Shown: piece by piece, positions 1 to 57,571 of the stretch
Numbering within the stretch: the stretch's first letter is position 1
Layout of the letters: each line of letters begins with the position of its first letter
NCBI GenBank assembly: GCA_965153355.1
Contig: OZ231126.1
Coordinates: 54,374,001 to 54,438,000 of the forward strand
From: Flaccisagitta enflata
Taxonomy: Eukaryota > Chaetognatha > Sagittoidea > Aphragmophora
Length of the DNA stretch: 64,000 nt
Direction: 5' to 3'
Made by a program: the position numbers and the translations under genes
Notes under the pieces: model-generated
What the model saw: the letters and a program-made list of their open reading frames with translations, nothing else
Told to the model about the DNA's origin: nothing
Databases searched by the model: none

Positions 1-1108
1 CATTTTGATTATTTTAGCTCATCTAGCTCATTTGGCTCAGTCCTATTTTTCTCTGATTTTCAGTGCAGTCAATACATACAATTGCTTTTGATTTGATCTG
101 ACAAAATTTCAGTGACTGAAGATGGTGAAAAGTGACCAATGCTTACGACTTTTTCCTCACGGCGACAGCCGCCATTACTGGTAAATCGAAAAAAATAAAA
201 ATTGAATTTTTCATAAATAAATCTTTAAAAATCATTGCGCAAAAAGTATTTGCTTAGTGACAAATGAAAGAGAGTTATCAAAGTTACTTTCCACATCAAT
301 TTTGTTTGAGAGCTCATTCGGTCGGTAGAGATGCACAACTTTCTCATAAGAAAATGAAAACCAATATTCAAAAAGTCGAAGACTGACTTCGACTCTTTTC
401 CCGATCAACGGCGAGGCTGGAAATGGGCCCAAAACCAGGGTCAGGGTCATGTCCAAAGAAAGCCGGCAGATTTAGAAATCCATTTTCGGACGCAAGCACG
501 GACAAGAAAGACGCAAAATTGAGAAAATTTATCACTGCGGTGCCAATGGTCAAACAGACCGTAACAGTTGCTTATACGACTGATTCGTACAGGGGTGGAA
601 ATAGTTCTATGATCTTTGATTATTTTTCCCCCCTGCCTTTGATTTTCTTCCCCGCGACGCATCGCGTCGCGTTAAAAAATGAATGATTTTCTTACCCTTG
701 CACAGAGATTAGCGTTACTGAGCGTCAGTGGTCGGCCGTTATGAGGTCGTTATATGGTAAAAATCCGCCATCTTATGCTAAGGTCGTTATCCCTAAATAA
801 CTGGACATTATTTATATAAGGTTACACATTATCTAAGTAAAAGGAACAGATTTTGTAAAAGGTTCATTGCATTTGACTCATAGAAATCCTCGTTATGAAA
901 GATGGACAACATTACCACTATACTTACAATACTTTCCATACCCAACTTACTATACTTACTATACTTACTATGCCTACTTTTCTTACTATTCTTACTATAG
1001 TTACTATACTTACTATACAAGGCCTTCTTCTATTCATTTCAGTTAGGGTAGAGAGAAGGATATTGTTCCACCTATCATACTTTGGCCTAAACACTGATAA
1101 AAGCGAGA
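1..1108 (+). repeat. ~1.1-kb direct duplication, copy A
   Basis: Nearly identical to 5,789-6,899 from ATTTTGATTATTTT.GCTCAT through AAAAGCGAGAG, with scattered substitutions and small indels. Contains a (TTACTATAC)n tract at 925-1,018 and an internal hAT-like end (CAGGGGTGGAAATAG at 590). Copy A runs off the left edge. The two copies bracket furry exons 33-37. Confidence 0.9.
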
Positions 1109-1255
1109 GATTGAGAGAGAGAGAGATAGGTATGTTAAGAAGAGAGGCGGGCAGGCAGGCGGCAGACGGTGGGCGAGCGAGCGAAGAGGCGGAGGGCGAG
1201 AGAGGAGCGGGAGAGAGGCGGGGAGAGGAGCAGAGAGAGGAGCGAAGAGAGAGGC

Positions 1256-1305
<50 letters not shown>

Positions 1306-1580
1306 AAGGGAGTGTGAGTGAAATAGTGTGAGTGTGGTGAGGGAGAGTGTGAGAGAGAGAGAGAGAGTGTAAGGTGAGAGACAGGCAGAGTGTAAGGTAG
1401 AGACAGACAGAAGTGTGAGTGAGAGAGGGACAGAGTTTGGTGACAGAGAGAGACAGAGAATGAGAGAGACAGAGAAACAGAGAGACAGAGAGAGATACAC
1501 ACACACATTAGCGCGCCTCTGCAGACAGAGAGAGACATGATGGCAGAGAGACGCAGACAGAGGAAGACAATTTGCTGAAT
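1095..1580. repeat. GA-rich low-complexity tract
   Basis: Purine tract of GA, GAGGCG and GACA units with a (GA)n run at ~1,265-1,297. The surrounding long frames rich in Ser-Leu or Arg-Glu are composition artefacts. Confidence 0.85.
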
Positions 1581-2782
1581 GGGCAAATTTACAGAAGGTA
1601 GGCGTATGGCTATGAGGCTGACCTGCGTAATCAGGCCTTATACGGTTGGACCTCAGTTTTACAAGGGATTTCTGGGGACGACTATTTTTGTCTCTTAAAT
1701 CCAAAATCCCTTAAATTGAATTTATGTTTTATTAAGGATTTCATATTAGTTACTAAGGATTACTAAATTCATAGTGTAACCACATCCTTTTGCTTTAAGT
1801 ATGTTGATCAATAATGATTGATTTAGTTCATGGCAGGATATTCATAGCACAGGTAACATTTCATTATTTTCTAACAAATTTTTCTTAAATTTCATAATTT
1901 TCTTACAAATTTTTTCTTAAAAATTATCTCAAAATACCATTTTTTGTTGTCAAAATTCATCAAATTTACCTAAAATAAGGGACATTTTCAAAAACTTCTC
2001 TTAAATCCGAATATCCCTTAAATAGAGGTTCCTTAAATAGAGGTTTTTTAACATTGGAAAAGCCTGAAAAAATTTGGGACCAGATAGTGTTGTCTCTTAA
2101 ATGCGGATATCCCTTAAATAGAGATGCCACTAAGGTGGGATTCCACTGTAGGGTGAAATGTCGTGAACTGCCTGGAACTGACAGACTGACACTCATAGTC
2201 AACAAGAGGGTGGTGGTCATGCAATCGTTGGGTAGAGATCTAGAGATTAAGTAAAAGCTGAATCGTTGGCTCAATCGGATTGACTTTCTCATCCGTCTGT
2301 CTCGAGCTCGAGCTCTCTTCACTCCATTTCCTTTCAAGGAGGCACTTCACAGAGAAGAAATGAGTTCGTGTCGAGAATCTATATAGCACAATAGTATATA
2401 CAGTCTTAGTCACACACTCAGCCGGACTCAGATATCTAAGATACAACACGCAGCAGTCGGCATAAATTGACATTATATATACAATGGTATATGGTTAGTA
2501 TAGGGTTAGTCGCTAATATCGGGTAATGAATTCACAACAATTCTCTTGAGAGAGCGACATACTTGCGGGGATTAACTAAGACATGGCAGTTCCATCCTCC
2601 ATTCAAGTTTCAGTTAGAGTATATTCAAAAGTATTGTTTCACTTGTCATCATGACATGTTTAAAAATAAATTTGTGTCGCGAGTAGGAACTTTTAACTGC
2701 CGTAAAAAGACGGAGAGTCCAGTTTGACATGGAGTAATCACTTTCCATTCTCTTATTGCTTCATAAAGAGCGTCGCACCTAC

Positions 2783-48790
<46,008 letters not shown>

Positions 48791-49132
48791 TCTGTAGTCT
48801 GTACACTGTAGTCACAACTCGGGTACGTCAACTCTTCTTTCAAAAAGTCCTTCGTTCTTACTTTCATGTGTCCTTCACGACCTCATCAGCGAAAAGAACT
48901 CGCCATAATTCTGAGCGAGTTTCCATTTGTAGTCACTTAGGCTCTCAAGAGCGATTTCTTTTTTGTCATCTGTATCAGCCCCATGAAATGAAATCGATAT
49001 AGGCCAATTATGGTAATATGATGAGGCCAATAAAGGGAAACCATGCCCCGAGTCGATCATTAACGAATGCGTTTCAAATCGTCCAATAAACAGACCGATG
49101 GATGGACAGATGGATGGATGGACAGACAGCCG

Positions 49133-50815
49133 GATGAAGAAAAACTGGCTAGGGAAGTTCGATCACCCCAAGTGGGCTCGTACCATGATTACTTGGGGCC
49201 ACGATCGGATTCTTCGGCCTTTTTTGTGCCTACAACTCCGGCAGAGATAGAAGACATATGCCCGGGCCTTGATTGTTCAAAAGGCCCGGGCCATGATGGC
49301 TTCTCTCCTGCAGTTCTTTGTTATGTTAGTGCTGAGGTCAGTGCACCCCTCTCAAGGCTTGTCAATGCATGTCTTGAGGCGGGTCACTATCCTGACTTTT
49401 TAAAGACAGCACGGGTGACACCGGTATTTAAAAGCGGTGATCCGGCCCAGTTTGGGAATTACCGCCCAATATCGGTTTTATCGGTGTTGTCTAAGATTTT
49501 TGAAAGAGTCATTCAGGTACGACTGCTTGGATTCCTTAAAAAGCAGGACTCCATCATAGCTGGTCAGTATGGTTTTCGACGGGGTCATTCCACCTACATG
49601 GCTATCCTGGACATGGTAGAAAACATCCGGAAAGCATGGGAGAATGATGAGTACTGCCTAGGGGTATTTATAGATTTCAGAAAGGCTTTTGACACTGTGG
49701 ACCATTCTATTCTTATTGGTAAGATGGAGCACCTAGGCATAAGCGGATTACCCCTGGAACTTATTAAGAGCTATTTAAGTTATAGGAAACAGTATGTTGC
49801 CTTTGGATCCTCGGAGTCACTTCCGAGGGATATCTCGGTGGGAGTTCCCCAAGGCAGCATACTTGGTCCTCTTTTCTTTCTTCTTTATATTAATGATCTA
49901 TCTGCTGCGTCAAATTTCTTTAGATACATCCTCTTTGCGGATGATACCAATTTGTTTGCATCTGGTAAAGATAAGGGGGATTTGCTTAGGGGCTTAAGTT
50001 CAGAAATACCTAAATTGTCGGATTGGTTTGCTCACAATAAACTTACATTAAACTATGGAAAAACGGAATATGTTAATTTCAGCAAACCATCAAAAGATAA
50101 AAATGGGGATGGGTGGGATTTGGAAATCGATGGCAGGCAAATTCTTGAGGTGGATAGTGGTAAGTTCCTGGGGGTGTATATTGATAAACAGATCTCCTGG
50201 CGGGTGCATATTGGTAAGGTGATAACTAAAATAAGTCAGACTGTTGGTATAATTGGAAGAGCCAGGAGGTTTATGAATGCGCCCCAACTTTTTCTTTTAT
50301 ATAACACAATGGTCCTCCCCCACCTTCAATACTGTTTGATTAATTGGGGCAATTTTAAGGGGGATAGAAACCTTGGGTTAAGGGATCGGTTATTGTCCCT
50401 TCAGAAATGTTTGGTAAGAATAATCTGCGGTGCAAGTCACATCTCCCATGCTGACCCTTTGTTTGCTCAGTTGAATGCACTCAAGGTGGATGACCTATTC
50501 ACCCAGAGTGTTAGGATTTTCTCTTACAAAATGTCCAAGGGTTTGCTACCAGAGGGAATGGCTGCCTTTGACAGTACAGTAGATCATGGTCATTTGACCA
50601 GAGGGGCAAAAAATAATTTTTTCGTTAGTCATTCAGATTGTAGGTCAATTAGGAGTGTTGCCCCTCGAGTATGGAATTCTCTGCAAATAGGAATGAAGCA
50701 GTCCCCTAGCATTGCCTCTTTCAAGGAAAGGTCCAAATTGGACCTTCTGGCCCCTTATGGGCTTTTTTCCTGTTCCACTCGTGGCTGCCGGGCTTGTTCC
50801 GGCTTGCCCGGGTGA
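49133..50815 (+). mobile_element. Non-LTR retrotransposon (LINE), 5'-truncated, reverse transcriptase ORF open
   Basis: An open frame of about 560 codons encodes a LINE-type reverse transcriptase. Landmarks in order: VTPVFKSGDP..FGNYRPIS; QYGFRRGHST; the motif A region GVFIDFRKAFDTVDH (near 49,660-49,705); VPQGSILGPLFFLLYINDL; motif C LFADDTNLF (near 49,930); a C-terminal region ending RVWNSLQ...[10 protein letters not shown]. This is the arrangement of the Jockey/CR1/L2/Rex group. The endonuclease and ORF1 are missing: the element begins inside (GATG)n-like sequence, so residues before ~49,133 are host sequence. No frameshift or stop breaks the frame, suggesting a fairly recent insertion. 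It lies about 340 bp upstream of the furry start in the opposite orientation. Confidence 0.88.
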
Positions 50816-51065
50816 TTTTTTTCTGTTTTGGTTTTGGTTTTGTATGTGTGCCTTTTGGCCTTTCTTGCATTTTGGCCCTTTGGCCTTTTGTCTTTTTTGC
50901 CTTTTGGCCTTTCTTGCATTTTGGCCTCTTGCCTTTTTTCTTTTGGCCTTTTGCCTCTTGGCCTTTTGCCTCTTGGCCTTTTGCCTCTTGGCCTTTTGCC
51001 TCTTGGCCTTTTGCCTCTTGGCCTTTTGCCTCTTGGCCTTTTGCCTCTTGGCCTTTTGCCTCTTG
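50816..51065 (+). repeat. LINE 3' region with 15-bp minisatellite
   Basis: Directly after the RT stop comes T/G-rich sequence and then a 15-bp unit (CTTGGCCTTTTGCCT) repeated about eight times, closing in a T run at ~51,066-51,088. It may be the 3' UTR of the LINE or a satellite grown from it. Its six open frames give long Lys/Arg/Gln-rich or Leu/Phe-rich products that are artefacts. Confidence 0.7.
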
Positions 51066-51183
51066 GATTTTTTTTTTTTTTTTTTTTGCGGTTGGCCTTT
51101 GCCTTCTGCTCTTTGGTATTTTGTGTAGATATGAACAAGCGCGCAGTGGCTCTTTCGCTTTTTTTTTCTCTCTCTCTTCTCTC

Positions 51184-51340
51184 TTTTTAGTTGCGGACAC
51201 GCAACTCTATAAGAGCCTTTGTCCGTCCGTCGGTCCGTCGGTCCGTGAACACGAGTCGAAAAGTGTGAAAACGCGCATTTCAGCCCCTGCCCACCCGTCC
51301 GCAACTGGTATTGGCCGTGTATCCGGCCTTGTTTCTCTCC
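51184..51340 (+). repeat. Dispersed GTCGCG-hairpin element, copy with T/A-shifted arms
   Basis: Starts TTTTT then AGTTGCGGAC (51189-51198), immediately followed by ACGCAACT; ends CCACCCGTCCGCAACTGG, then TTGGCCGTGTATCCGGCCTT. The 5' arm pairs perfectly with the distal GTCCGCAACT (51297-51306) and also with the adjacent CGCAACT (51200-51206). Between them lie (GGTCCGTC)n and CAGCCCCTGCCCACC. Confidence 0.75.
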
Positions 51341-51569
51341 CTTTTCTCGTGTGGGCTCCGTGCTCTTTTTTCTTGTTTTTATTTTGTTTTCGTTTTGTCT
51401 GTACATATGTTGGCCCTCCTCTGTGGTCTTGTTTTCCTCCTGGCTCCTCATGGATCCTGGTCTCCCTGCTTGGGGCTGTATAAATGTTGGACGTCTGTGC
51501 CTTTCTTTTCCTTGTTACCGTGTTTGTTTTGTGTCTTTTCCCTCATCTTCACCTGCTGTCCGTATCCAG

Positions 51570-51574
51570 TTACG

Positions 51575-51669
<95 letters not shown>

Positions 51670-51862
51670 ATTTGGGAAGCTCATTATTGGATATTGGATT
51701 GAATATTGGATATTGGATTGAATATTGGATATTGGATTGAATATTGGATATTGGATTGAATATTGGATATTGGATTGAATATTGGATATTGGATTGAATA
51801 TTGGATATTGGATTGAATATTGGATATTGGATTGAATATTGGATATTGGATATTGGATGGCG
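51570..51862. repeat. (CT)n tract followed by a 19-bp minisatellite
   Basis: A (CT)n run at ~51,579-51,664 is followed by about nine copies of a 19-bp unit (ATTGGATATTGGATTGAAT) to ~51,860. Confidence 0.85.
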
Positions 51863-51999
51863 TCGTTATGGATGTGTATGCTGAATATGGGTTATTATGG
51901 AGCGATAGTTGGCGACGACGTTATCGAAAGATGTTGATACTTTGATTCTCTTTTATTGTGTCATACGTGATGTATTATGTTATTGAAAGTATTGTTCTA

Positions 52000-53060
52000 C
52001 ATAGGAGTCTACTCGCTGTTCCCAATACTTATATGTCTTTTTCTCCCTCTCTTGCAGAAAAAAAAAAGACTTATAGCCAGGGAGTTTGAAAACTGAAAAC
52101 TAGTTGAAAACGACATCAAAGTGGTTCAGTTTGTCTCCAAATCTTTATAGAGGGAGTCCCCAAGTCTCAGTATGCTCAGGCCACTCTCCAGAACATAAAA
52201 CAAAATACCATAACACACAGTTACACCCCGCTACCAGTATGACGGATCCGTGACGACGGAAATTCGCTTATATATACATAATATTTAGATCATTTCATTT
52301 CTTTTTGGGCAGTGGCCTCAAAGGGAAAGGAGTCCTGTGGATCACGGGGGTAATATGTCAACCGATCTGTCGATGCGTCCATAATTACACCCCCCCTGCC
52401 CCATTCTCAAGACCGTCTCTTTCAGGGCCTATTCATATTTTCAGGGTTTTTTTTCCATACTTATCTTCTATTTGCCATCTTATTCAATAGGAATCCCAAT
52501 TTTTTTCTGTGTTTTTTTTTTTCAACATGTTTTTGTCCATGTTATTAACTTTCCATGTTATTTAATGGATATTTTGGGGTTTTCCAAATTTTTGCAATAT
52601 CAATGGGAATTTTGTATTTCTCAAAACTGTTTTGCCAATTCTCCACATTATTCAGTGGGAGTGTTGGCATCCTGGATGGACAAACGGATTCCCCCAGGGT
52701 TCAATAGGACTTCATTCCTATTCTCACCAACTTTTAACTAACTACACTGTACTGTTACACTACACTGTACTATTAGTCCCTTGACATCCGCCATATCGGG
52801 GTTCAACTGCACATGGATAAGTACTTGGAGAAAGGTTAATCATGTCCATGTTCGAAAACATATGTATAAGCGACCCACGGAACTATCGACCACGTAGGGT
52901 ATGGACTTGCGCACGGGATCATCACAAGCTCGTCTCGCGGCAAATGCCTAGAATTGAGTGATCTATAAATGCAACTTGACAGCTACCTAATCATCAATTG
53001 ATGGCTTCAATCATTCAATGGTTAATTACTGAGCTATATCCTATTATTCTCTTGTGCATC
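52000..53060. other. Intergenic stretch between LINE tail and MITE
   Basis: No gene seen. 52,305-52,710 contains CAAAGGGAAAGGAGTCCTGT and, at the other end, an inverse-like CCCCCAGGGTTCAATAGGAC, possibly a decayed relative of the 16,322-17,000 TIR unit. Confidence 0.45.
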
Positions 53061-53065
53061 GGCTA

Positions 53066-53500
53066 CACTTTTTTTTTTTTATAAGAGACCAGTTTATAAG
53101 AGACATGAGCCTGAGATTTGCCAAATTTTTAAGAACAAAATAAGAAACAGCCCAGGCTGAGATTTAGTCTTGGCCATTTTCAAAAGCACTTTTTTTTCAG
53201 TTTTTTATTTAAAACATGAATTGTATTCAAATTTTCAGAAATATAAGTTTTTTATTATCAAAAATGACTTCTTTTTCTAATTTGCCTATGAAATCAGGAA
53301 TTTAAAAAAATAAAAACATGATGATCATTAAGTTTAAGATACAATTGTTATAAATAAGGTATTTTTGTACGATTTTTATATTTGTAAACATCGAAGAAAT
53401 TAAGAACACTTTAAGAGATTTTCAGGCTGAAAATGATTGAAAAATTAAGAACACCCAGGCTGATTTCAAAAAAGTTGTCTCTTATAAAAAAAAAAAAGTG
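53066..53500. mobile_element. MITE, CAC(T)n-ATAAGAGAC ends, TA target
   Basis: Left end CACTTTTTTTTTTTTATAAG and right end complementary (CTTATAAAAAAAAAAAAGTG), flanked by TA at 53064-53065 and 53501-53502. 435 bp, AT-rich, no coding content. Same family as 45,196-45,690. Confidence 0.8.
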
Positions 53501-53538
53501 TATTGTAGAACAGCCGATAAATAGCCCCTGCAGGAAGA

Positions 53539-53715
53539 AAACAAGGCCGGAGACACGGCTACCCCAGTCGCGTGCGGGTGGGCAGGGGCCATATTTGAAG
53601 TCACTTGATCATTTGGGCAGGAGCAGTGAGGCCAAAGACTGCGAAAACCAAAAAAAAAGTAAAGTGTGACGGACCGACGGACGGACCGACGTACGGTTCG
53701 ACAAAGCAACTAAAA
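53539..53715 (-). repeat. Dispersed GTCGCG-hairpin element, proximal hairpin decayed
   Basis: ACAAGGCCGGAGACACGGCT, AGTCGCGTGC (53566-53575), GATCATTTGGGCAGGAGCA, (GACGGACC)n; the terminal hairpin is reduced to GCAACTAAAAA. Confidence 0.72.
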
Positions 53716-54069
53716 ATTTCTCGTGCAATTCATCAGCAGTTTACACGGTTCCAGTAATGAAAAAAGATAACGAGCTATTCCGTTTTTTGTTGCTTTTCAA
53801 GTTGTAAGTCATGGCATCACCGACTATCTCCTGCAACTGGCAACTAGGTATTACTTTCGAGTGCTTCCCATAGCAAAAGTTGGAAGTATCCGTTCACCAT
53901 TTGCGTAATACAGTAGAGCAAAAATCCTAAAAATCCTGTATTTCCTCTTATTAACGCCCTTTTTCTAACTAGCGCACCCCCTGTTTTGAGAAAGAAAAAA
54001 AAACTATTTTTCATATACTTATTGCTTACTCAATTTTCTAAAAAGTGAGGTTATGGTTGTTTCTATGTT

Positions 54070-54217
54070 TCTTTTTAATCGCCGATACGCGACTACACCT
54101 CACCGTGTTGGTCGGTCCGTCGGTCTGTCCGTCACATTTTTGAATTCCGGTCGGTTTTTGCATTACTGCTCCTGCCCAACTGTCCACGACTGGATTGCCA
54201 TGTATCCGGCCTTGTTT
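54070..54217 (+). repeat. Dispersed GTCGCG-hairpin element
   Basis: AATCGCCGATACGCGACT (54077-54094), GGTCGGTCCGTCGGTCTGTC, TACTGCTCCTGCCCAACTG, GTCCACGACT (54182-54191), GCCATGTATCCGGCCTTGTT. Confidence 0.7.
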
Positions 54218-55032
54218 TTATGGATTTAAAACGTGAGGTTTTGGTTGTTTGATTTATTTCAGTTTGGGTATAGTGAGGGATATTGTTCCACTTTTCATGC
54301 TATGCGAAGCACCCAACTATTACTTGCTAATAGAAGATTATTCTGAAGAAGCTATGACCCACCAGGAGTCACTCACCACAGTCACTTTACTCACATCCAA
54401 TTTAAATAATGATATTTCGATAGTAGGGTCACGAGGTAAATTAAAATATTAGAGAGACGAGTCGCCTCGAAGTATCGACCTGCGATTTGATTATTAATAA
54501 CACATCACTGGGAGACAATTGGACTACAGTTTTCTTAGAATTCGGGTCGTACGATTTGGGGTAGTGTCCATGAAAACCGGTTACTCTACTACCGGTGAAT
54601 GCGATGTGTTCCTCGTTCACAAGTTCCATCGACTTTTTAAGGGTGAACTAAACCCATATGCTTATGTTCTAAGCATTTCATACTTTATCAAATAATATAA
54701 AGTCAGAATAAGTAAATTTACCACTAAATCGTAACCCTCTTAGACGTAGTCGAACCCAGCTTCAAATAAGTTGTGACCAAATGTTGGAGCTAGAGACCAT
54801 TCCAACTGATACTGTATTGTACTACTATTTGCAGACCATGAGAAAAGAAATCTTAGAATAGGAGTCTGCGACGGCTTAGTAAAAGTGGCGTCATCAAATG
54901 GCGCCACAAAACAGCGTTGTCAAACAGCGTCGACCAACAGCGCCGCCAAACGGCGTCAACGATGACAACACTCACACACCCACCATGAATACTAGTTCAC
55001 GTCGAAATGATATTCCGCCGCGGACAATGCTA

Positions 55033-55606
55033 CCTAGGACATAAGTATTGCAACAGCTTTAGACTTGGTCGGCTTTGCAATAGAATTTTGACCTTTTCTC
55101 GGTGAGGTTCCTCATTTACATCAAATTTTCTTCAAATCTAGTGCAATCTCAGAATTCTCTGACAATTTGTTAAAAAATGGCACATGAAAACGTAAAAACA
55201 TAACTTTTTGAAAATCATGAAAAACGTAGTTTTTTTTGCTACTCATCTACAACATCTTGAGGGTAGATGGCAGCGTCAAAAGGTTCAAGGGGTGGCCTGG
55301 CAACTTGCTTAATCTCAATTCAGTTATAAACCTTCAGAGTCAGATGAATAACCTGCAGCTGAAAGAGCGCGCAAAATCAATTGTGAGGTTGAAAAAAATT
55401 GCATGGAATGCCTGGAGAGAAGTCACACCAGATTACTTCAAAAAGCTCTATGAATCAATGCCGATGCGAATGAAAAACTCATTTGGGCCAAAAAGTGGAT
55501 ACACCAAATGCTAATTTGCTTGAATTGTCTTATCTTGTATTGTATTGGCGATTAAATGATCTTACAGCCTAGCCTAGCCTAGCTGTTGCAATACTTATGT
55601 CCTGGG
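55033..55606 (+). mobile_element. Deleted Tc1/mariner element, 26-bp TIRs, TA target
   Basis: Terminal inverted repeats of about 26 bp (core AGGACATAAGTATTGCAACA) at 55033-55058 and 55581-55606 are flanked by TA (55031-55032 and 55607-55608). The 574-bp interior keeps only the 3' end of a transposase. TA duplication plus TIR plus transposase remnant identify Tc1/mariner directly. Confidence 0.88.
55230..55515 (+). pseudogene. Tc1/mariner transposase C-terminal fragment
   Basis: The frame reads WPGNLLNLNSVINLQ, then AWNAWREVTPDYFKKLYESM and a C-terminus GPKSGYTKC. This corresponds to the WP..SPDLNPIENLW, W..I....L..SMPRR and AKGGHTKY blocks of Tc1-like transposases. The third catalytic acidic block (DLNPIE) has decayed to NLNSVI, so it cannot be active. 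Confidence 0.82.
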
Positions 55607-56420
55607 TAGTGAGTGAAATCCAGAAAGGTAGGATCAATAGTGCGTAACTACATAGAAAATTCAAATGGTGCATAAACACGAAGATCGACCTATGATAAAA
55701 AGGATGGACAGAGTCAACAAAATAATTTGCAAATGCTTCAACAGCATCTAGGATAAAATCTCCCAAGATATTTAAAAAGAAGAAATGGAATAAAAACTAT
55801 GAGATCAATATTGGTAATATAGTGATTTAAATAAATTTGAAAAACGCAGTAATTCAAACGGAATGTTTTTAAAAGAAATCTGAACAACAATATTCATTTG
55901 AATCGAAAGACGTAGTCGCGAGCAATTCAGCGGTTATTGATGTAAAGGTCCATGATCTTTAGGTATTCATTTCTAACACACAAACCTCAGGCGGAAATGA
56001 ACCACTGAAAACAATTCACGATATGGGAAAAGAAAATCACAATCCTCCCAATTGTCCAGTACAAACCTAAGTACAAAGTCCTTCGTACAAACACCTTCGT
56101 GAGTGCCAGAAACCTCGAACGGCTGAAATTTGATCAGTAGGAGCTGAGAATTTGTATTCAATTTGATCATATTCAGTAGATGTCGTCTCGATTTGGAAAT
56201 ACGGGGGAGCTTATAACCTGACTATCAGTACAGTGAGGGGACTGATGTTTTGATGGTGTAATGTAAAGTCCGTAGACACTGAGCTTGAGGGATTGACGAT
56301 GGGGTATAGCATTCACCTATGGCTACCCTTGGGGAAAAAAAACTTTATTATAAAACTAAAAGCTCCATCATTTTTTTAAAGCAGAATTTTAACTTCATCT
56401 ACTTTCTTGATTTGCAAAAC

Positions 56421-56491
56421 CAGCGTGGGATTCAAACTGGTCAAAAAATAAATCTGCAGTCAAGTGAGTTAACCACTAGACCAAGTCCAGC
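56421..56491 (-). repeat. tRNA-like sequence, probable SINE head or tRNA pseudogene
   Basis: Read on the minus strand: CTGGACTTGGTCTAGTGGTT (A-box TGGTCTAGTGG), then ACTCACTTGACTGCAGATTT, and AGTTTGAATCCCACGCTGG (B-box-like, canonical GGTTCGAATCC). Box spacing is tRNA-like, but the acceptor stem does not close cleanly and the variable part is T-rich, so I do not call a functional tRNA. Confidence 0.5.
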
Positions 56492-57310
56492 AACTATTTA
56501 AACAGGGCGAATTTGATTTAGTATATTCAAGAGAATATACCCATACTCCATCGTCAACACTAAAGAACATACCATCACACAAACAGGTTCATTTCATTTA
56601 CACAAATTGTATTTAAGATATGAGGGCCCCTGTATTTTCAAGTATAGATGACAATTACTGTACATAAATGTAAAAAAAAATTGGAGAGAAAACATAATGG
56701 ATGGGGAAAGACTGATAGGTGTCAAAAAGGCAGTGATTTAAAAGTTCATCTACCTAAAATAGGCTTGTAGGACCATGAACCAGAAAAAGAAAGAACCCTT
56801 GATTGTAATGTCATTGCACGTACAGACGAATTAACTTAGAAAACATTTATTAGTTGTGAGGGAATCATGTACGAGTGGACAGATAAGTCACCAAATTTTC
56901 GACACTATTTGACGTGCCATAATTCATGGTGGGAAACAGAGTGAGAGAAGGGAGAAGAAGGGTATTTAAAGGGAAGAGAGAGAGGGAAAATGAGGGAAAA
57001 AGAGAGACAATGACATGCAAAGATCTGGTGATCAAGAATCACCCAAAATCACATGACAGAGAGGGAGAAAACTCCCTGGCCCCCGCTCCGGGTCACAGTC
57101 CGCTATAAACCGGTCCGCTTTGGGTGGTCTTCACATATGAACCCCAATCTTTGTTCATTCCTTGTCCCGGTCCACAGTTATGCCGTTGAATTTTGAGTGC
57201 TTCTCTTATTCTGAGGTCTCTTTTTAGTTTTGCCTTCATTTTGGCATTCATTGTGCAAATGATCGTGGGTCCTTCAATTTGGCCATCACATTTTTCCATG
57301 TGTTGAGTAA

Positions 57311-57523
57311 TCTCCGCAAAAATCGACCCGCATCGGACAGACTGACCGAGACTCCTTCCTGCATCGTGAACCGATATCCGGTGTGCGACACCGAGACAGA
57401 CCGACGAGACAGACAGACAGACAGACACAGACAGACAGACAGGGGATTAGCAAGAAGAGAGGGAGAGGTCGAGGAGCGACAATGGAGAGAAAAAAGGAAC
57501 TGTGAATTGAGAATGGGGTAAGA

Positions 57524-57571
<48 letters not shown>

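Noticed and set aside
924-1704. Ser-Leu-rich minus-strand frames of 153-220 codons
   Set aside because: GA/CT low-complexity tract; no family motif.
50645-51483. Lys/Arg/Gln-rich and Trp/Phe/Ala-rich frames
   Set aside because: They read the 15-bp CTTTTGGCCTCTTGG repeat downstream of the LINE.
56926-57108. 60-codon frame repeated at 59,871-60,053 on the other strand
   Set aside because: Non-coding end of the Penelope arms, present twice because the arms are inverted copies.
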